DNA of 64,000 bases from Yponomeuta sedellus (GCA_934045075.1 OW203750.1:6219410-6283409); one strand, 5' to 3'. Shown: positions 10,534-38,187, counted from the stretch's first letter. A program made the numbers and translations. The notes: a model not told the origin generated them from the sequence alone.

Positions 10534-11039
10534 AAGATTTATCACCTTCATTTCATGAAGAAAACGTACCTAGGTATTATAAAACAAGTTATGATTTTTA
10601 TTGTATTAGTGGCGCTAGTTAGCACCCCATAGCGCCTTAAGGCATTAAGTCCGCCATGTTGTAAACTTCTTTGAGTGCAAGGAAATTATTAATAATAATT
10701 TACTAAAAAAATGGGTGTAACATTTGTAAGTACAAATTATGAAACATTAAGCATTCTTTTAGATAATGCTGTTTTAAGCGCATTTTATTACGGAACTCCA
10801 AATATAAATGTTGTTACATTTGAAAGTGAAAAATATTTATATGTTTTGTAAAACAAATAAACCTAACATCAAAATGAAACAAGATGATGAAGAACAAAAA
10901 AAAACAAAAATATTGGAAATGCAATAGTGCGGACTCAAGTGCAACAAAAGAAAAGGCTGCAGCTCGGCCAAATGCTGGCCACAAGTGTTATGTTATGATT
11001 ATGAATAAGTTGCAAAGACAGAATGAAAAATTTAAATAA

Positions 11040-11256
11040 CTAGCTGACCCAGCGAACGTCGTACCGCCACAGATAACATAATACTGTACCGCCTAACAGT
11101 CGATTCTTTATTTTTTTTTATTTCCTCTCCGTAAGCACCATCCTCGTACCTTCTTCAAGGATTATTTTCTAAAAAAAAAGAATTAGCGAAATCGGTTCAG
11201 TTGCCCTCGAGATTTGCGCTTACCAACACATTCAGCGATTCATGTTTCTATTATAG
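11040..11256 (-). mobile_element. HelC non-autonomous Helitron-like element
   Basis: The left end, read on the minus strand, is a GCG/CGC hairpin then GGGTCAGCTAG with a T target. The right end is the eroded TCTATAATA start. Better copies are at 27000 and 35066. Confidence 0.6.
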
Positions 11257-11385
11257 TTATAAATAAAAAAAAAATAAGTTAAAAAATGCGCCCTTAAATA
11301 CACTTTTTAATAAAATCATAAACTTTATTAAAAATAACTACAAGTTCAATCAAATATGCCAAACAGATAAAAAATATCAACGTAA

Positions 11386-11386
11386 G

Positions 11387-11436
<50 letters not shown>
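11386..11436 (+). repeat. (GT)n microsatellite
   Basis: An almost pure TG run of about 45 bp lies about 310 bp upstream of the GALT start codon. Confidence 0.95.
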
Positions 11437-11438
<2 letters not shown>

Positions 11439-11744
11439 CGAGTGAGTGTGTGCGCGTCTGTAATATCTTACTTACGTGACGTGTAATTATGCCACAATCA
11501 TGATGCCATAATTACGTCAGAGAAACATTTTTGTTCATGGAATGGCTTACAGTTATCTTTAACTCGATTAATCGCTGAACTTTGAGAACAACTGTGTGTT
11601 TACAACGCTCTTATCAATACAAAAACCCTGAACTGGCATCTCTTTCTGACACTTCATTCAGTCCCCAACGCGCTCGGCCGCTGCGCGTGTTAGGCGAGTG
11701 TTTCGTAACTAATTTTCTGTTTAACCAGTTTACAATACATAACA
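11437..11744 (+). promoter_or_regulatory. GALT 5' flank and presumed 5' UTR
   Basis: No repeat is recognised in the last 300 bp before the GALT ATG. The ATG context is AACAATGGC, a good insect start context. No TATA box is evident. The transcription start cannot be placed from sequence alone. Confidence 0.4.
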
Positions 11745-27624
<15,880 letters not shown>

Positions 27625-27740
27625 GAAAGGCATGGGTATAATTAAGGAAGTCTGTAAATATACTGGTTTTTATAAACACTGACTGCAGTTTTATTCATGA
27701 AGGCAAGAAACTTTTATTGCGATTGAAATGAAACTTTCGA
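27625..27740 (+). promoter_or_regulatory. GALT 3' UTR start
   Basis: No AATAAA appears before the next SINE. The first canonical hexamers downstream are near 28239 and 28306, after a 5S-SINE and a HelA copy. Confidence 0.4.
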
Positions 27741-28006
27741 TATCAACCCCTGGTATGTCTCAACTGCTGGGGCACGGGTCTCTTCCTGCATCGCAGGAAG
27801 GTGAGGCCATACTCCACCACGGGGGTGGAGACCGGGTTGGTGGAGGATTGGTGGCGGGCGTTACTTGTCAGAAGTTATCAACCCGCCCATAAGGCCTCTG
27901 ACATGGCTTAACGACTGCCGTTACATGACAGCCGGCGCCAACGGCTTGACGTGCCTTGCGAAGTTGAGAAGCACGGAAGCGCTCCGAAAAATGCCACTCG
28001 GTCGTT
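27741..28006 (-). mobile_element. 5S-SINE, head truncated
   Basis: ATATCAACCCCTGGTATGTC to GAAAAATGCCACTCGG. It has a GTTGAGAAG insertion near the GAAGCACGG block. The 5S head is lost. Confidence 0.85.
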
Positions 28007-28038
28007 AACAAACTCTTTTATACTACGAATAGGTATAA

Positions 28039-28230
28039 CTAGCTATGCCCCGCGGTTTATCGGTTTTCCCATGGGAATAACATATTTTCCCGCAGTAAAA
28101 CGTAGCCTATGTGCTAATATAGGGTGTCAGCTAACTCCACACCAAATTTTATTAAAATCTCTCCAGCCCTTTAGATGTGAAGAAGTAACAAACATACACA
28201 CACAAACTTCGCCTTTACAATATTAGAGTT
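28039..28230 (-). mobile_element. HelA copy
   Basis: CTAGCTATGCCCCGCGG at its left end (3' terminus on the minus strand), GTGTCAGCTAACTCCAC interior, and CTTCGCCTTTACAATATTAG at the right. Confidence 0.65.
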
Positions 28231-28239
28231 ATAAAGTGG

Positions 28240-28725
28240 TAATAAAAGACACGTAGATCCATCACTCATGTCCCACGGAAAGACCCTTGTTTGTATTAAA
28301 TTTAAAATAAAGACAAAAATGGAGTTGCAGTGTGGCGCGGACTCTCGTTCCAGCGGCCATGAATAACTAACGCCATCTAGTGGATTACTCTCGAACTTCT
28401 ACGAAGCAGACCTCTTTTGGCGAGGCGACGTAGTCGCGCCATCTCTTGGCGCTCTCTTGAACTAGCTTCTCTGAGATTTGACGTTCACAACACTGTGACC
28501 ACTTTTGTCGACAAGTTAGCCAGCGGCCAAACAAGGGGCGCGGATAAGATGCGGAAAAGACGTGCAAAAAGCTTTTCATTCGAAACGGACGGGAAATGCG
28601 GCGAATGTGCGAATTCCACGTCACACAGGAAAAACGGAACTAGGTACTGACCGCTGGCGTCTAAGGTGTTCAAATATTTCAGCGCGTTAAAGACGGCTCC
28701 ACCGGCCAGTTATTTATAAGGAAGT
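28240..28725. other. Unassigned intergenic sequence
   Basis: Moderately GC-rich with open frames on both strands (28385-28670), none with splice sites or a recognisable domain. Confidence 0.3.
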
Positions 28726-28728
28726 ATG

Positions 28729-29068
28729 TTATCAACCCTTTATATGTCGCCACTGCTGGAGCACCCGTCTCTGACTGCATCGCAGGAATGTTAGGCTATA
28801 TCCACCACGGGTTCCAAGTCCGGGTTGGCGGAGGATTGGAAGACAGAGGCGGGCCTTACTGTCAGAAGTTATCAAGCCGCTCATAAGGCCTATTATATGG
28901 CTTAACGACTGTTATTACATGACAGCCGGCACCGACAGCTTAACGTGCCTTGTGAAGCACGGAAACGCTCGGAAAAAATGCCACTAGCGGTAGTCACGGG
29001 ATGGTCAACCATCCAGCATCTGACCAACTGGCCAACCAGCAACTGTTCCACTAGACCACGAGCGCTTC
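28729..29068 (-). mobile_element. 5S-SINE, nearly full length, diverged head
   Basis: ATCAACCCTTTATATGTCGC to CTAGACCACGAGCGCTTC. The 5S-like box A part is shortened (CCAACTGGCCAACCAGC). Confidence 0.85.
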
Positions 29069-29108
29069 AACGTATCGTTATCTTATTATAAGGAAGTATC
29101 GTAACAGA

Positions 29109-29479
29109 TTATACTATTTTTATTTTTAATGCACTAACCCGTGCTAAGGACAATTTAAAAAACCTATTTAGAGGCTAAAAATTCCACCTATGCCGGGATT
29201 CGAACCCGCGACCTCTGGCTATCCGTGCCAGCGCTCTTTCCAACTGAGCTAATGGGCGACTCACCGGCATCAGTGAAATTTCGAACCTCTTTACACTATT
29301 CTCTGTATTACGTACAGGCAACGTCTGTATTATGTACAGGCAGCATCTGGCTGAAGTAAATTGCATCACTTACAGCCCCGAGTACCTACTTTGCAGTTAG
29401 GTTTTTACATCGGAATGATATCGCTGTACCCACATGATAATACTATTTTTATTTTTGGCCTCTAAATAGGTTTTTAAAA
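29109..29479 (-). mobile_element. T309 copy, 12-bp TSD
   Basis: TATCGTAACAGA flanks at 29097-29108 and 29480-29491. It contains a 35-bp internal duplication (GTACAGGCAACGTCTGTATT region). The far end has an inverted extra GCCTCTAAATAGG, so it is longer than the 309-bp unit. Confidence 0.88.
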
Positions 29480-29491
29480 TATCGTAACAGA

Positions 29492-29876
29492 GCTAGATTG
29501 GCTATTCATAATAGTGTGCTGGTACCAACACTTATGTATGGTAGAGAGACTTGGGTGTGGCAAAAGAAGCAAGAAAGTAGAATTAATGCAGTAGAAATGA
29601 GGTCCTTGAGAAGTATGTGTAGTGTTACTTTGAATGACAGGATATGCAATAGTCTGATTAGAGAACGTGTGGACTGAAAGAGGATGTAGTGACTAGAATG
29701 GAGAAAGGAATGTTGCGTTGGTTTGGAAATGTGGAGAGGATGAAGGAAGAAAGATTGACGAAACAAATATATATTGCGAATGTGAGTGGAAGGGCTGGTA
29801 AGGGGCGTCCCAGGTAGACATGCATCGACCAAAGAGGGCATGTATTAGTTGTATTTAGTTAGTTGCATGTATTTGT
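29492..29876 (+). pseudogene. RTE-like LINE reverse transcriptase C-terminus, degenerate
   Basis: Readable peptide NSVLVPTLMYGRETWVWQKK, then NAVEMRSLRSMC and RMEKGMLRWFGNVERMKEER followed by SGRAGKGRPR, with stops and a frame change. This order is the end of RTE-type RT proteins. A (GTAT)n array follows. Confidence 0.8.
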
Positions 29877-30106
29877 TATGTATGTATGTATGTATGTATG
29901 TATGTATGTATGTATGTATGTATGTATGTATGTATGTATGTATGTATGTATGTATGTATGTATGTATGTATGTATGTATGTATGTATGTATGTATGTATG
30001 TATGTATGTATGTATGTATGTATGTATGTATGTATGTATGTATGTATGTATGTATGTATGTATGTATGTATGTATGTATGTATGTATGTATGTATGTATG
30101 TATGTA

Positions 30107-30137
<31 letters not shown>

Positions 30138-30192
30138 ATGTATGTATGTATGTATGTATGTATGTATGTATGTATGTATGTATGTATGTATG
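29877..30192 (+). repeat. (GTAT)n microsatellite, ~316 bp
   Basis: Pure GTAT except a GTGTGTGTGT interruption near 30107-30120. It lies at the LINE 3' end, as at 10251. Confidence 0.97.
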
Positions 30193-30474
30193 AACGAAGA
30201 TTCCGAAGGGACTTTTATGATGTGTAGTACTGTACGTCGTTCGGGGAGGCTCCTTTCACGTACCCTCATTTTACGGTACTTAGGTTCGGGACGAAACCCT
30301 TAGAAGAGACGGGGCGTGGGCGCTAGTTCTAAACAAGGCTTCGCGACTTTTCGGCATCCCCCGTCCCAAGTCCCTTCTGTACGGCCGTCCGCGGCCTCAC
30401 AGCTAAGGGTAAGCCAGCCTTTTGTGGGTCGCGCCTAATATTAGCGCAATCCCTACGGGGAAAAAGCATATCTT

Positions 30475-31265
30475 TTCGGGGTTCCGCAACGCAAAAGGAA
30501 AAAACGGAACCCTTTTAGGATCGTTGTTGTCCGTTCGTACGGATGTCTGTCAAGACCCTTTGGGCCAGTTTCTGAATTGAGAATTTTGTGAAGAAAGAAT
30601 AGTTATCTATAGTGCTGTCTCTTCGTGTTTCTTAGAAAAGAGCGTGACACAATGCTACTTAAGTATTTAGTCAGTGAAATCGGAAACCGGCCCTTTACCT
30701 TCGATACGTGTGGAGGCATCGATTGAAATAAAAACCATATACTCAAACCCAGGATGGTTTTTCTTGACTCAAACTTATAGTCCCTTGAAGTTGTGAAAAA
30801 ATCAGACTTCTAAGTTAACGCAAAATAAACTTATATTTCGACACTCGATTGAATCAAAATTCATACGCCACTTCCCATTGACCTAGACCTATGAAACTAG
30901 GCCAGTAATATTGTCTTAAACTACAAATATAGGAAAAAATTTGAAAAACATATATTTGTAATTAAATCGTAACAAAATAGACTTAGAAGTTCGGGAAAAG
31001 CTTCGAAGAAACTACGAGACTCGATTCCTAAACTAGTTATATCTAATATGGAATTATCTACCGACAAATTTGTCCGGAACTACCCGTGCGCGAGTCTTGA
31101 ATTGCGCGAAATTAAATTACAAATGTAAACTTCGAGGATTGACTTTTTCACAAGTTCAAGGGACTGTAAACTTGAGTATACGGATTTAATTTTAACTCGA
31201 GAGCTCCACGTGTTTCCGAGATAAAGGCTCTCGATAGACATACAGACAGACCGACAGCAGAGTAC
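30475..31265. mobile_element. GTTCCGT family: plus copy and opposed fragment
   Basis: 30478-31095 runs plus from GGGGTTCCGCAACGCAAAAGG. 31096-31265 repeats the interior in reverse (CCTTGAACTTGTGAAAAAGTC on the minus strand). The two are head to tail, giving long-range pairing. Confidence 0.6.
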
Positions 31266-31939
31266 GATTTCAAAATATGTCAAAATATGTCAAATTTGTC
31301 ATGTCAAAATAATGGAAAGTGTTACAATGTCATTTACTATTCAAAGTACCGAGGTAGTGTATAAGTTGATAAGTGATATTGTCATACTAATGAATAGAAA
31401 AAAAATTACATTATTTCGAGAGAAAATCTTCTATCTTCTATCCACTATACTTTATACTGTGCCTGCTATATGAAGTGGGTACTACTACTTTATTTATGTA
31501 AATGTTACGTTAACATACAAAATGTTAATTTTATGTCTGGGTGAAACATTAAATTTGAAATTTCAATTTAAAAAAATTTACAAACACGAAATTTTGTATC
31601 TTTTTATTTTGCGCTCAGCGACTCTGTAATTAAGTTTTTATCCCTTGACTTAAAGTTCCAAGGCTTTTGCTGAAAATCAGCGTCGGCAGTGGAGCATGTT
31701 CCCTGGCGACTTTAAGCTGAGCATAAGGCCTTTTGCCAAATTTAGTTCTTAAGACATTTTCTCAGTTATTGTACCTTGTTTATTTAAAACATTTCACATT
31801 CACTTTCATTTCCTTTTTTTTTTAGGTACGTAAACCTTAAAAACTGTCTAAGTGTGGCCGATTTCCTCTTAGTCATGGAGTCTTTTATTATTATTATTCA
31901 TTTATTTCAGGCAATGCCCATATTGTATTAGTAACAATT
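31266..31939. other. AT-rich intergenic, nothing recognised
   Basis: No exon, tRNA or repeat boundary could be supported. Confidence 0.4.
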
Positions 31940-32167
<228 letters not shown>

Positions 32168-32478
32168 ATTAATATAATATATTTATATATATATATATTT
32201 TTATAATATTTATTCAAACAAAAATACAAAAAATACAGAAGTTGGTTTATGCCAAGCTGCATAACAGTTTGTTGGCAGATGCTCTTGGTTTTACATGTTC
32301 CAGTTATCTTATGTTACTTATATGAGTTATATTTACTGCAGTGTAATACAGCCTAGTCCCACCCAGCCCCCCTGCTTGTCAGCACAAGGTGCATTGACAA
32401 CCAGTGGCGCTGTATGGGGCTGTCCATCCGATCAGCCAACACTTTCAGGAGACTGCTGGTACAATGTATTATGTAGTG

Positions 32479-32517
32479 TTTCCTTCGGCGCACAAGTCCA
32501 ACTCGCCCTTGGCCGGT
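32479..32517 (+). repeat. GTTCCGT-family 3' end only
   Basis: GCGCACAAGTCCAACTCGCC then CTTGGCCGG. Confidence 0.6.
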
Positions 32518-33585
32518 AATTTAATTGAATGAAGCCGCGCGGTCCGCTGACACAGTTTCAGCGGACGGAGCGGCCGGTATTGATTTTTGCATTTTTAGCC
32601 TTGGGCGCCGGTGATTTAGGTCGCTTTTCGTCGTCCCCCAGCGGACACGTGACCAAGCACGTTCGGAATTTGATATGGAAGTCCTTTTTTGAAAAAAAGG
32701 GGAAGTTTTGAATAAAATGGGGGCGGCCCACGATAGAAATAGAGCAGTTTTGGACGAGATTCGGAGGATATTTGAATCGATAGGGGCATTGCGAGTTTAG
32801 GATTTAGTATTAAGGCGCTGGGTAGTGCTAAACAGTGACACCAACGGAATAAAAATCATAATTTGTTTTATAATTAGTTTTTTTCAAAAAGTAAACATGA
32901 TATATCTTTATATCTGTGGTAATTATTTTCCGCTAAAAACGGCTGTCTCAGGCGGAAATCGATAAAAGTAAAAGAAAGAAAAACATTTATTATAGCCACA
33001 GTTCACACGCCACAATAACAAAACAAAGTTAAAACACGTTACTAAATAACATTAAAAAAAAAGAAAAGAACACTAAAGGTCTCGGCGTGTCACTGCCGCT
33101 ATAAACTGCAACTGACTCAGCATATGCTGGGAAAGCCTGCAGCGCTGATTTTCAGCCGGGGAAGTCCTAGATTGTTGATCCTAAGTTGTTGAGTTTCTGT
33201 CGGTTCTAAAAATTTTTGCTGAAATAAATAATTTAAAATTTTGAATTTTTTTGAAAAATTGTTATCACAGATATACAATAAGAACCGAAGATTAGGTAGC
33301 CGACAATAATAATGCGGAATTCTAAACATTTCCATTGATAACGCATCTGTGCCAAAATGCCAGTAAACGGAATATCGTAGCAAGATTTCGTAGGGAGTGC
33401 TACGCCGTAGCCGGGTCCCGTAGCAATGCGAGATTGCGTAGCAAGCCCAGATTTTGCTACGAAGAATTCGCTATAATAGGGGACTGAAATCTATGTAGTA
33501 CATTTTTATCCTATGGTCCATTTGGTTACTAACCGACTCAAAAAAAGAAGGAGGTTCTCAATTCATCGGTATCTCTTTTATTTTT
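32518..33585. other. Unassigned sequence with GC-rich island at 32530-32760
   Basis: GCGCGGTCCGCTGACACAG and its partial mirror TTTCAGCGGACGGAGCGG form a local inverted repeat. No exon model could be defended. 32935-33250 shares a few words with 9990-10075 (GGCGGAAATCGAT / GCGGAAATCGAT; GGTTCTAAAAAT). Confidence 0.3.
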
Positions 33586-33587
33586 TA

Positions 33588-33952
33588 CTAGCTTTTGCAC
33601 GCGACTCCGTCCGCGTGGAAAAGATTCAAGGAACAAAATTTTTCAACCCCGTTTACTCCCTTAAGGCTTAAATTTAGAAAAACGGCGAGTCACGTGTTTA
33701 ATCAATTGTGTTGAAAAGTATTTATTTTAAGTTTCAAGGAAATTAAAGACCATTCTTTATACCCCCCATACAAATTTTGGCAACCCTTTTCGCCCCCTTA
33801 GGGGTTTAATTTAAAAAAAATCCGGTCTTATTCCTTGCCTACATTTTATATAGACACACTGTGCAAAATTTCAGCTTCCTAAGTCCAACGGCTTGGGCTG
33901 GGCGTTGATGAGTGAGTCAGTCAGTCAGGACTTTGAATTTTATTTATATAGA
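33588..33952 (-). mobile_element. HelB copy
   Basis: On the minus strand: A | TCTATATAAATAAAATTC ... GACGGAGTCGCGTGCAAAAG then CTAG | T. Both Helitron ends are intact. Confidence 0.75.
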
Positions 33953-33957
33953 TAAAT

Positions 33958-34085
33958 GAAAAAAAAAAACTCCACTCTGACCATCTATTCTCAAGTCATC
34001 TTAAACCAAATACATTAGTTGCCACCTATACGTATAGCTAATAAGATTTCATGATTGCCATTAATAACTTTAAATGCCAAAGCAT
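33958..34085 (+). repeat. Fragment of the 21042/57600 repeat family
   Basis: AAAAAAAAACTCCACTCTGACCATC and GATTTCATGATTGCCATTAA are shared with 21470-21550. Confidence 0.55.
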
Positions 34086-34087
34086 TT

Positions 34088-34196
34088 TTTTAATGCACTA
34101 ACCCGTGCTAAGGACAATTTTAAAATGTGGAAGATGTGGATGAATTTTAAAAGTGGAATTTTCAGCCTCTAAATAAGTTTTTAAAATTGCCAAAGA
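34088..34196. mobile_element. T309 remnant without tRNA-like core
   Basis: Left TGCACTAACCCGTGCTAAGG and right CAGCCTCTAAATAAG ends with a short spacer. Confidence 0.65.
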
Positions 34197-34334
34197 ATTA
34201 GTTAAATGTCCTACAAAAGTAGGGAAAACATAAGTCCTGCGGCCAGACACACGAACAGCACTCGTTCACGAGCATAACGCAGTGGTCAGCCATCAAGAAG
34301 AAGTAAAGCGTAAAAAACATTTAATTGCCACCAA

Positions 34335-34665
34335 AATTAACATACATACATAACCTCACGCGTATTCTGTATCCCAGAGGGGTAGGCAGAGACCAGGGAC
34401 TGCCACTTGCCACGATCCTGACAGATCACCTTCGCTTCATCAACGTTCTTAAGTCAATGCATGCACGCACGCCGGTTCCCGGTACTTTTTATATTCCCCT
34501 TTGCTGTGAATATATGAACGCAACCCGTGCTAATACATCCTGTATTTTGTCGATGAATGTCCGCCTGGGATGTCACTTACCAGCCCTTCTACTCACATTC
34601 GCAATATATATTTGTTACGTCAATCTTTCTTCCTTCATCCTCTTCACATGTCCAAGCCAACGAAA
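34335..34665 (-). mobile_element. RTE-like LINE C-terminus and 3' end
   Basis: The minus strand reads RT C-terminal FVGLDM / KRMKEERLT-like and GRRAGK-like peptides, then the CAGGATCGTGGCAAGTGGCA terminus and a short TATG tail at 34338. Confidence 0.7.
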
Positions 34666-35060
34666 CGCACTAAAATTAAATTAGAATGAATTAACGGACA
34701 CATTTCGCAAGCTAATCTCAGCGAGGTACAGAGTCGCAGGTCCAAGAACATCCTTGCGCAGGTCACGTGATTTTGTCGTGTGGAAGCTGTTATGTAACTG
34801 AATCCCAGTGCAGCAGGGTGCGCTAAAGATGCAGAATGCACCAAATGAGTTCAAGGTCGGCCGCAGTGCATTGCGGAGCGGACACCAGCCAACTCGTGCT
34901 AGCACGATAAGGATGGGCACATGTTGAGACGCAGGCGACGCAGCACAGCGCAGGGCAGGGCAGTTGAGGCAGACATAGACCCCCCACAACTATTCCCTGA
35001 CAATTCTCACCCATAATAACACTTTCAATGTCTTTTTTGAATAGTCTGGGTGATGGATCA
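34666..35060. other. Unassigned GC-richer sequence
   Basis: Open frames on the minus strand (34680-35270) lack starts and splice signals I can defend. It may be an old retrotransposon piece. Confidence 0.25.
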
Positions 35061-35065
35061 GTTAG

Positions 35066-35251
35066 TCTATAATATAAAAATGAATCGCCGAATGTGTTGG
35101 TAAGCACAAAGCTCGAGAGCAGCTGAACCGATTTCGCTAATTCTTTCTTTTTGGATATTCGTTGAAGTACGAGGATGGTTCTTACGGAGGGGAAAATAAA
35201 AAAAATAAAGAATCTATTGTTAGGCGGTACGAACTTCGCTAGGTCAGCTAG
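35066..35251 (+). mobile_element. HelC copy, complete
   Basis: TCTATAATATAAAAATGAAT at the start; ACGAACTTCGCTAGGTCAG then CTAG | T at the end. Confidence 0.75.
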
Positions 35252-35321
35252 TTGATAATAAAACTGGAACGACTTCAACTTCGTGCTTTATTTAAATGTG
35301 TTTGTTTATTTTATTTATTAC

Positions 35322-35375
35322 TAGCTGATCTAGTGAATTTCGTACCGCCTAACAGTCGATTCTTATAATATATAT
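35322..35375 (-). mobile_element. HelC 3' fragment
   Basis: CTAGCTGATCTAGTGAATTT and GTACCGCCTAACAGTCGATT only. Confidence 0.6.
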
Positions 35376-35571
35376 GTAGTAATGCTAAAAATGAGGGAAA
35401 CCTCAAAAATGGGTGACGTAATTTTATGTGCCAAATAAATATTATTCTATTCTAATTTTAAATTTTTGAAACTGATAGACAGAATTAAAGAAATATAAAA
35501 AAGTGGTGTAAAGAGGTTTGCACTGTTACACAGTTGTATCTACAGGTTGAGTACCAAATCTTTCCCCGTTT

Positions 35572-36498
35572 TTAGGGTTCCGTAGTCAACAGAAGCACTC
35601 GGCCTAGTGGAACCAAGCAATTGGAATCAATGACTTAGGGTTAGGTAACAACGGCTTCAAAAGAAATATGTGACCAACAAATAAAACAATAACAAACTTC
35701 GTGCAAATTCCCCTGAAAATTACTTTTTCTTAAACATGCGCCGAAATATTCATTATTTTTGAATTAAGAATACGCGAAGTATCACATTTACGTAGACAGA
35801 AAAATCAAAATCACTTCCCCGCACATTCTTTGAATTTGGAACGAAGAGCGCACCGGTAATATTGTATAAAACGGTGTGCTGTTTGAATTTAGAACTCTTT
35901 CATCTATTGTACACATTGCGTTATCGTGGCTGTAGCCACATAGCCACAGATGCGTTTACCTTTCGGCACAAACTGTAAAATAAAAAAATAAAATTGGCGG
36001 TAAAGCGGAGTTCGTTGTTATTTGGTTAATAATAAATTAAAATGAGTCTCGATGATTCTGAAAAAGAAAATGAAATGGACATTAACTGCACTCCACCAGA
36101 TTTAAGATCGGAAGCTAAATTAGCGACGGAAAACCTGCTTCTAGCGCAATCAAAAGAAAAACAATAACATTTTCGTTCAATAATTGTCCTAACATGAACA
36201 ATATCACTTTTAGTATTAATTAAATTTATTATGTAAAAGGCCCTTTTTTATTTTCTTGCATTTTTTTAAGAAAGGCACTATATACCTATGCCTCGGCCGA
36301 AATGGCAGTTGCCTGTCTCGTATCATTGAAGTCCTTGCCTGCGGCTCGGCCTGCAAACTCATACCAATTGCCTATTTCACCGCCTTTGCAATAATGTACT
36401 ATTAATGAGGTTGTTAGTTCAAAGCAGGTAAAAACATATCTCTCTACGGAACCCTACCCTACCCTAGCTTGGCTCGACACGCACTTGGCCGGTTTCTA
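35572..36498 (+). mobile_element. GTTCCGT family, long copy with small ORF
   Basis: It starts TTTTTAGGGTTCCGTAGTC and ends CACGCACTTGGCCGG. Internally it contains a small open frame (36042-36167) and a piece of 5S-SINE-like sequence at about 35605-35660. Confidence 0.5.
36042..36167 (+). CDS. Small acidic ORF, 41 aa, unrecognised
   Basis: ATG context AAAATGAG. The peptide begins MSLDDSEKENEMDINCTPPD and ends LLLAQSKEKQ. It looks like the N-terminus of a longer transposon-encoded or cellular protein whose rest is missing. No domain was recognised. Confidence 0.3.
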   Translation: MSLDDSEKENEMDINCTPPDLRSEAKLATENLLLAQSKEKQ

Positions 36499-36563
36499 CG
36501 GGCACATTCTAGTGAACTTAGAAATAAATAGATGTTCCTAGGTATGAAAAAAGGCAACAAAGA

Positions 36564-36995
36564 ACTTCTTTAAAAACCTATTTAGAGGCTAAAAATTTCA
36601 CCCATGCCGGGATTCGAACCCGCAACCTCTGGCTATCCGTACCAGCGCTCTACCAATTGAGCCAATGGGCGACTCACGGCATCAGTGAAATTTCGAACCT
36701 CTTTACAATATTCTCTGTATTACGTACAGGCAGCGACAACTGACTTAAGCAAATTGCATTACTTACAGCCCCGACTACCTACTTTGCAGAAGTTTAACAT
36801 CGGAACGATATCACTGTACCCACATGATTACACTATTTTTATTTTTAATGCACTAACCCGTGCTAAGGAACAAATTTAAAAACCTATTTAGAGGCTAAAA
36901 ATTTCACCCATGCCGGGATTCGAACTCGCAACTTCTGGCTATCCGTACCAGCGCTCTACCAATTGTGCCAATGGGCGACTCACGGCATCAGTGAA
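36564..36995 (-). mobile_element. T309 tandem dimer
   Basis: One complete minus unit (36564-36870, tRNA core at 36600-36675) runs straight into a second minus head (36871-36995, tRNA core GGATTCGAACTCGCAACTTC) that stops at CATCAGTG. The junction TAATGCACTAACCCGTGCTA is normal unit sequence, so copies are head-to-tail. Confidence 0.88.
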
Positions 36996-37095
36996 AAAAG
37001 TTAATTGTTAGTTTATTCATAAATAAATTTTTATTACAAAAAGAACTTCTTTTGTAATAAAAATTTATTTATAAATAAACTAACAATTAACTTTT
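36996..37095. repeat. Near-perfect 48-bp-arm palindrome
   Basis: AAAAGTTAATTGTTAGTTTA to TTTTTATTACAAAA and its mirror, one mismatch, 4-6 nt loop. It abuts the truncated end of the T309 dimer. Confidence 0.92.
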
Positions 37096-37125
37096 CGAAC
37101 TAAAACTTTCGTAAGCACAACACAT

Positions 37126-37290
37126 TGTAGACTTTTAGTGCGGATCTACTTACTTACGTATGAGACGAGCAACCGACGACGCGAGCTCTGTCTCTGCTCA
37201 CCATGATTAAGCTCTGCGAATCGGAGCGAAACCTGGCCGGACTCTTCCGATATAACAACACCCGTAAGTGGATCCGGACTAAAACTCTAC
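37126..37290. mobile_element. MITE with ~30-bp TIRs; partner at 53646
   Basis: TGTAGACTTTTAGTGCGGAT left and ATCCGGACTAAAACTCTACA right are imperfect inverted ends. The interior (CACCATGATTAAGCTCTGCG) is inverted at 53646-53782. Confidence 0.75.
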
Positions 37291-37298
37291 ACTCTCCG

Positions 37299-37430
37299 TC
37301 GTAGGTTGTCTGGAAGAAATTGCTCTAAGCAATAAAGCCGCCAATTGCACTGTATCTTTATAATTATTTTTTGTTTGTATTTTTTCCTGGTGTACAATAA
37401 AGAATATTCTCATCTTAACTTATCTAACAA
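37299..37430 (+). mobile_element. LINE-Z tail
   Basis: GGTTGTCTGGAAGAAATTGC, then ATAAAGAATATTCTCATCTT. Confidence 0.8.
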
Positions 37431-37632
37431 TATCAGGAAAAAAAGGGATAAAATCTAAATATTTTTTTATGTGACCTTTACTTGACTTAGGTAAGTTGCT
37501 GAACTTACTTAATAAACAGGTCGAAAAGTAACGCTTTTTAAATAATAAGTAACCAATTACTACACAACTGTATAAATGAAAGTGATGACAGTAAGCAGGA
37601 AAAATAAGTAATTTGTAAGACCAAAATTGGAA

Positions 37633-37983
37633 GAGGCGCTCGTGGCCTAGCCAAACCGAGTGATTGGAATCAATCTCTTGGGTTAAGCAACAACAGGCGT
37701 GGTAAGATGCAGGATGGGTGACCTCCCCGCCAGCACCTCTAAGGGCGTTTTCGTGCTTCGCAAGGTACGTTAAGCCGTTGGTGCCGGCTGTCATGTAATG
37801 GCAGCCATTAAGACATGTCAGAGCCCTTACGGGCGGCTTCATAACTTCTGACAGTAAGGCCCACCACTGTCTTACAATCCTCTACCAACGCGGCGTTGGC
37901 CCCTTGGTGGATTATGGCCTAACCTTCCTGCGATGCAGGAAGAGACCCGTGCCCCAGCAGTGGGGACATACAAGGGTTGCTAT
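37633..37983 (+). mobile_element. 5S-SINE, nearly full length
   Basis: GCGCTCGTGGCCTAGCC head, GGGTTAAGCAACAACAGGCG, GGATGGGTGACCTCC, tail GGGGACATACAAGGGTTG. The block after box C is partly deleted. Confidence 0.9.
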
Positions 37984-38187
37984 CGGACTTGCTAACGTGC
38001 AGGAGAACATCGTGAGGAAATGGTAGCGAGGTCACGTGAGGTGTTAAAATATATCAGCTCTTGGAATTGTCAATACGCGGTAGGCACGCGTGATAATTAA
38101 GCCCGTATTCTCTCGCTGAGAGAAAGCCATACAGTGTGACTTACATTAGCTACATAAATAAAATTTTAAGTAATTGTGTATTATTTA

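Noticed and set aside
10192..10632. Long open frames MYVCMYVC / HTYIHTYI (also 29849-30303)
   Set aside because: They are translations of the (GTAT)n microsatellites on both strands, with no stop because of the repeat period.
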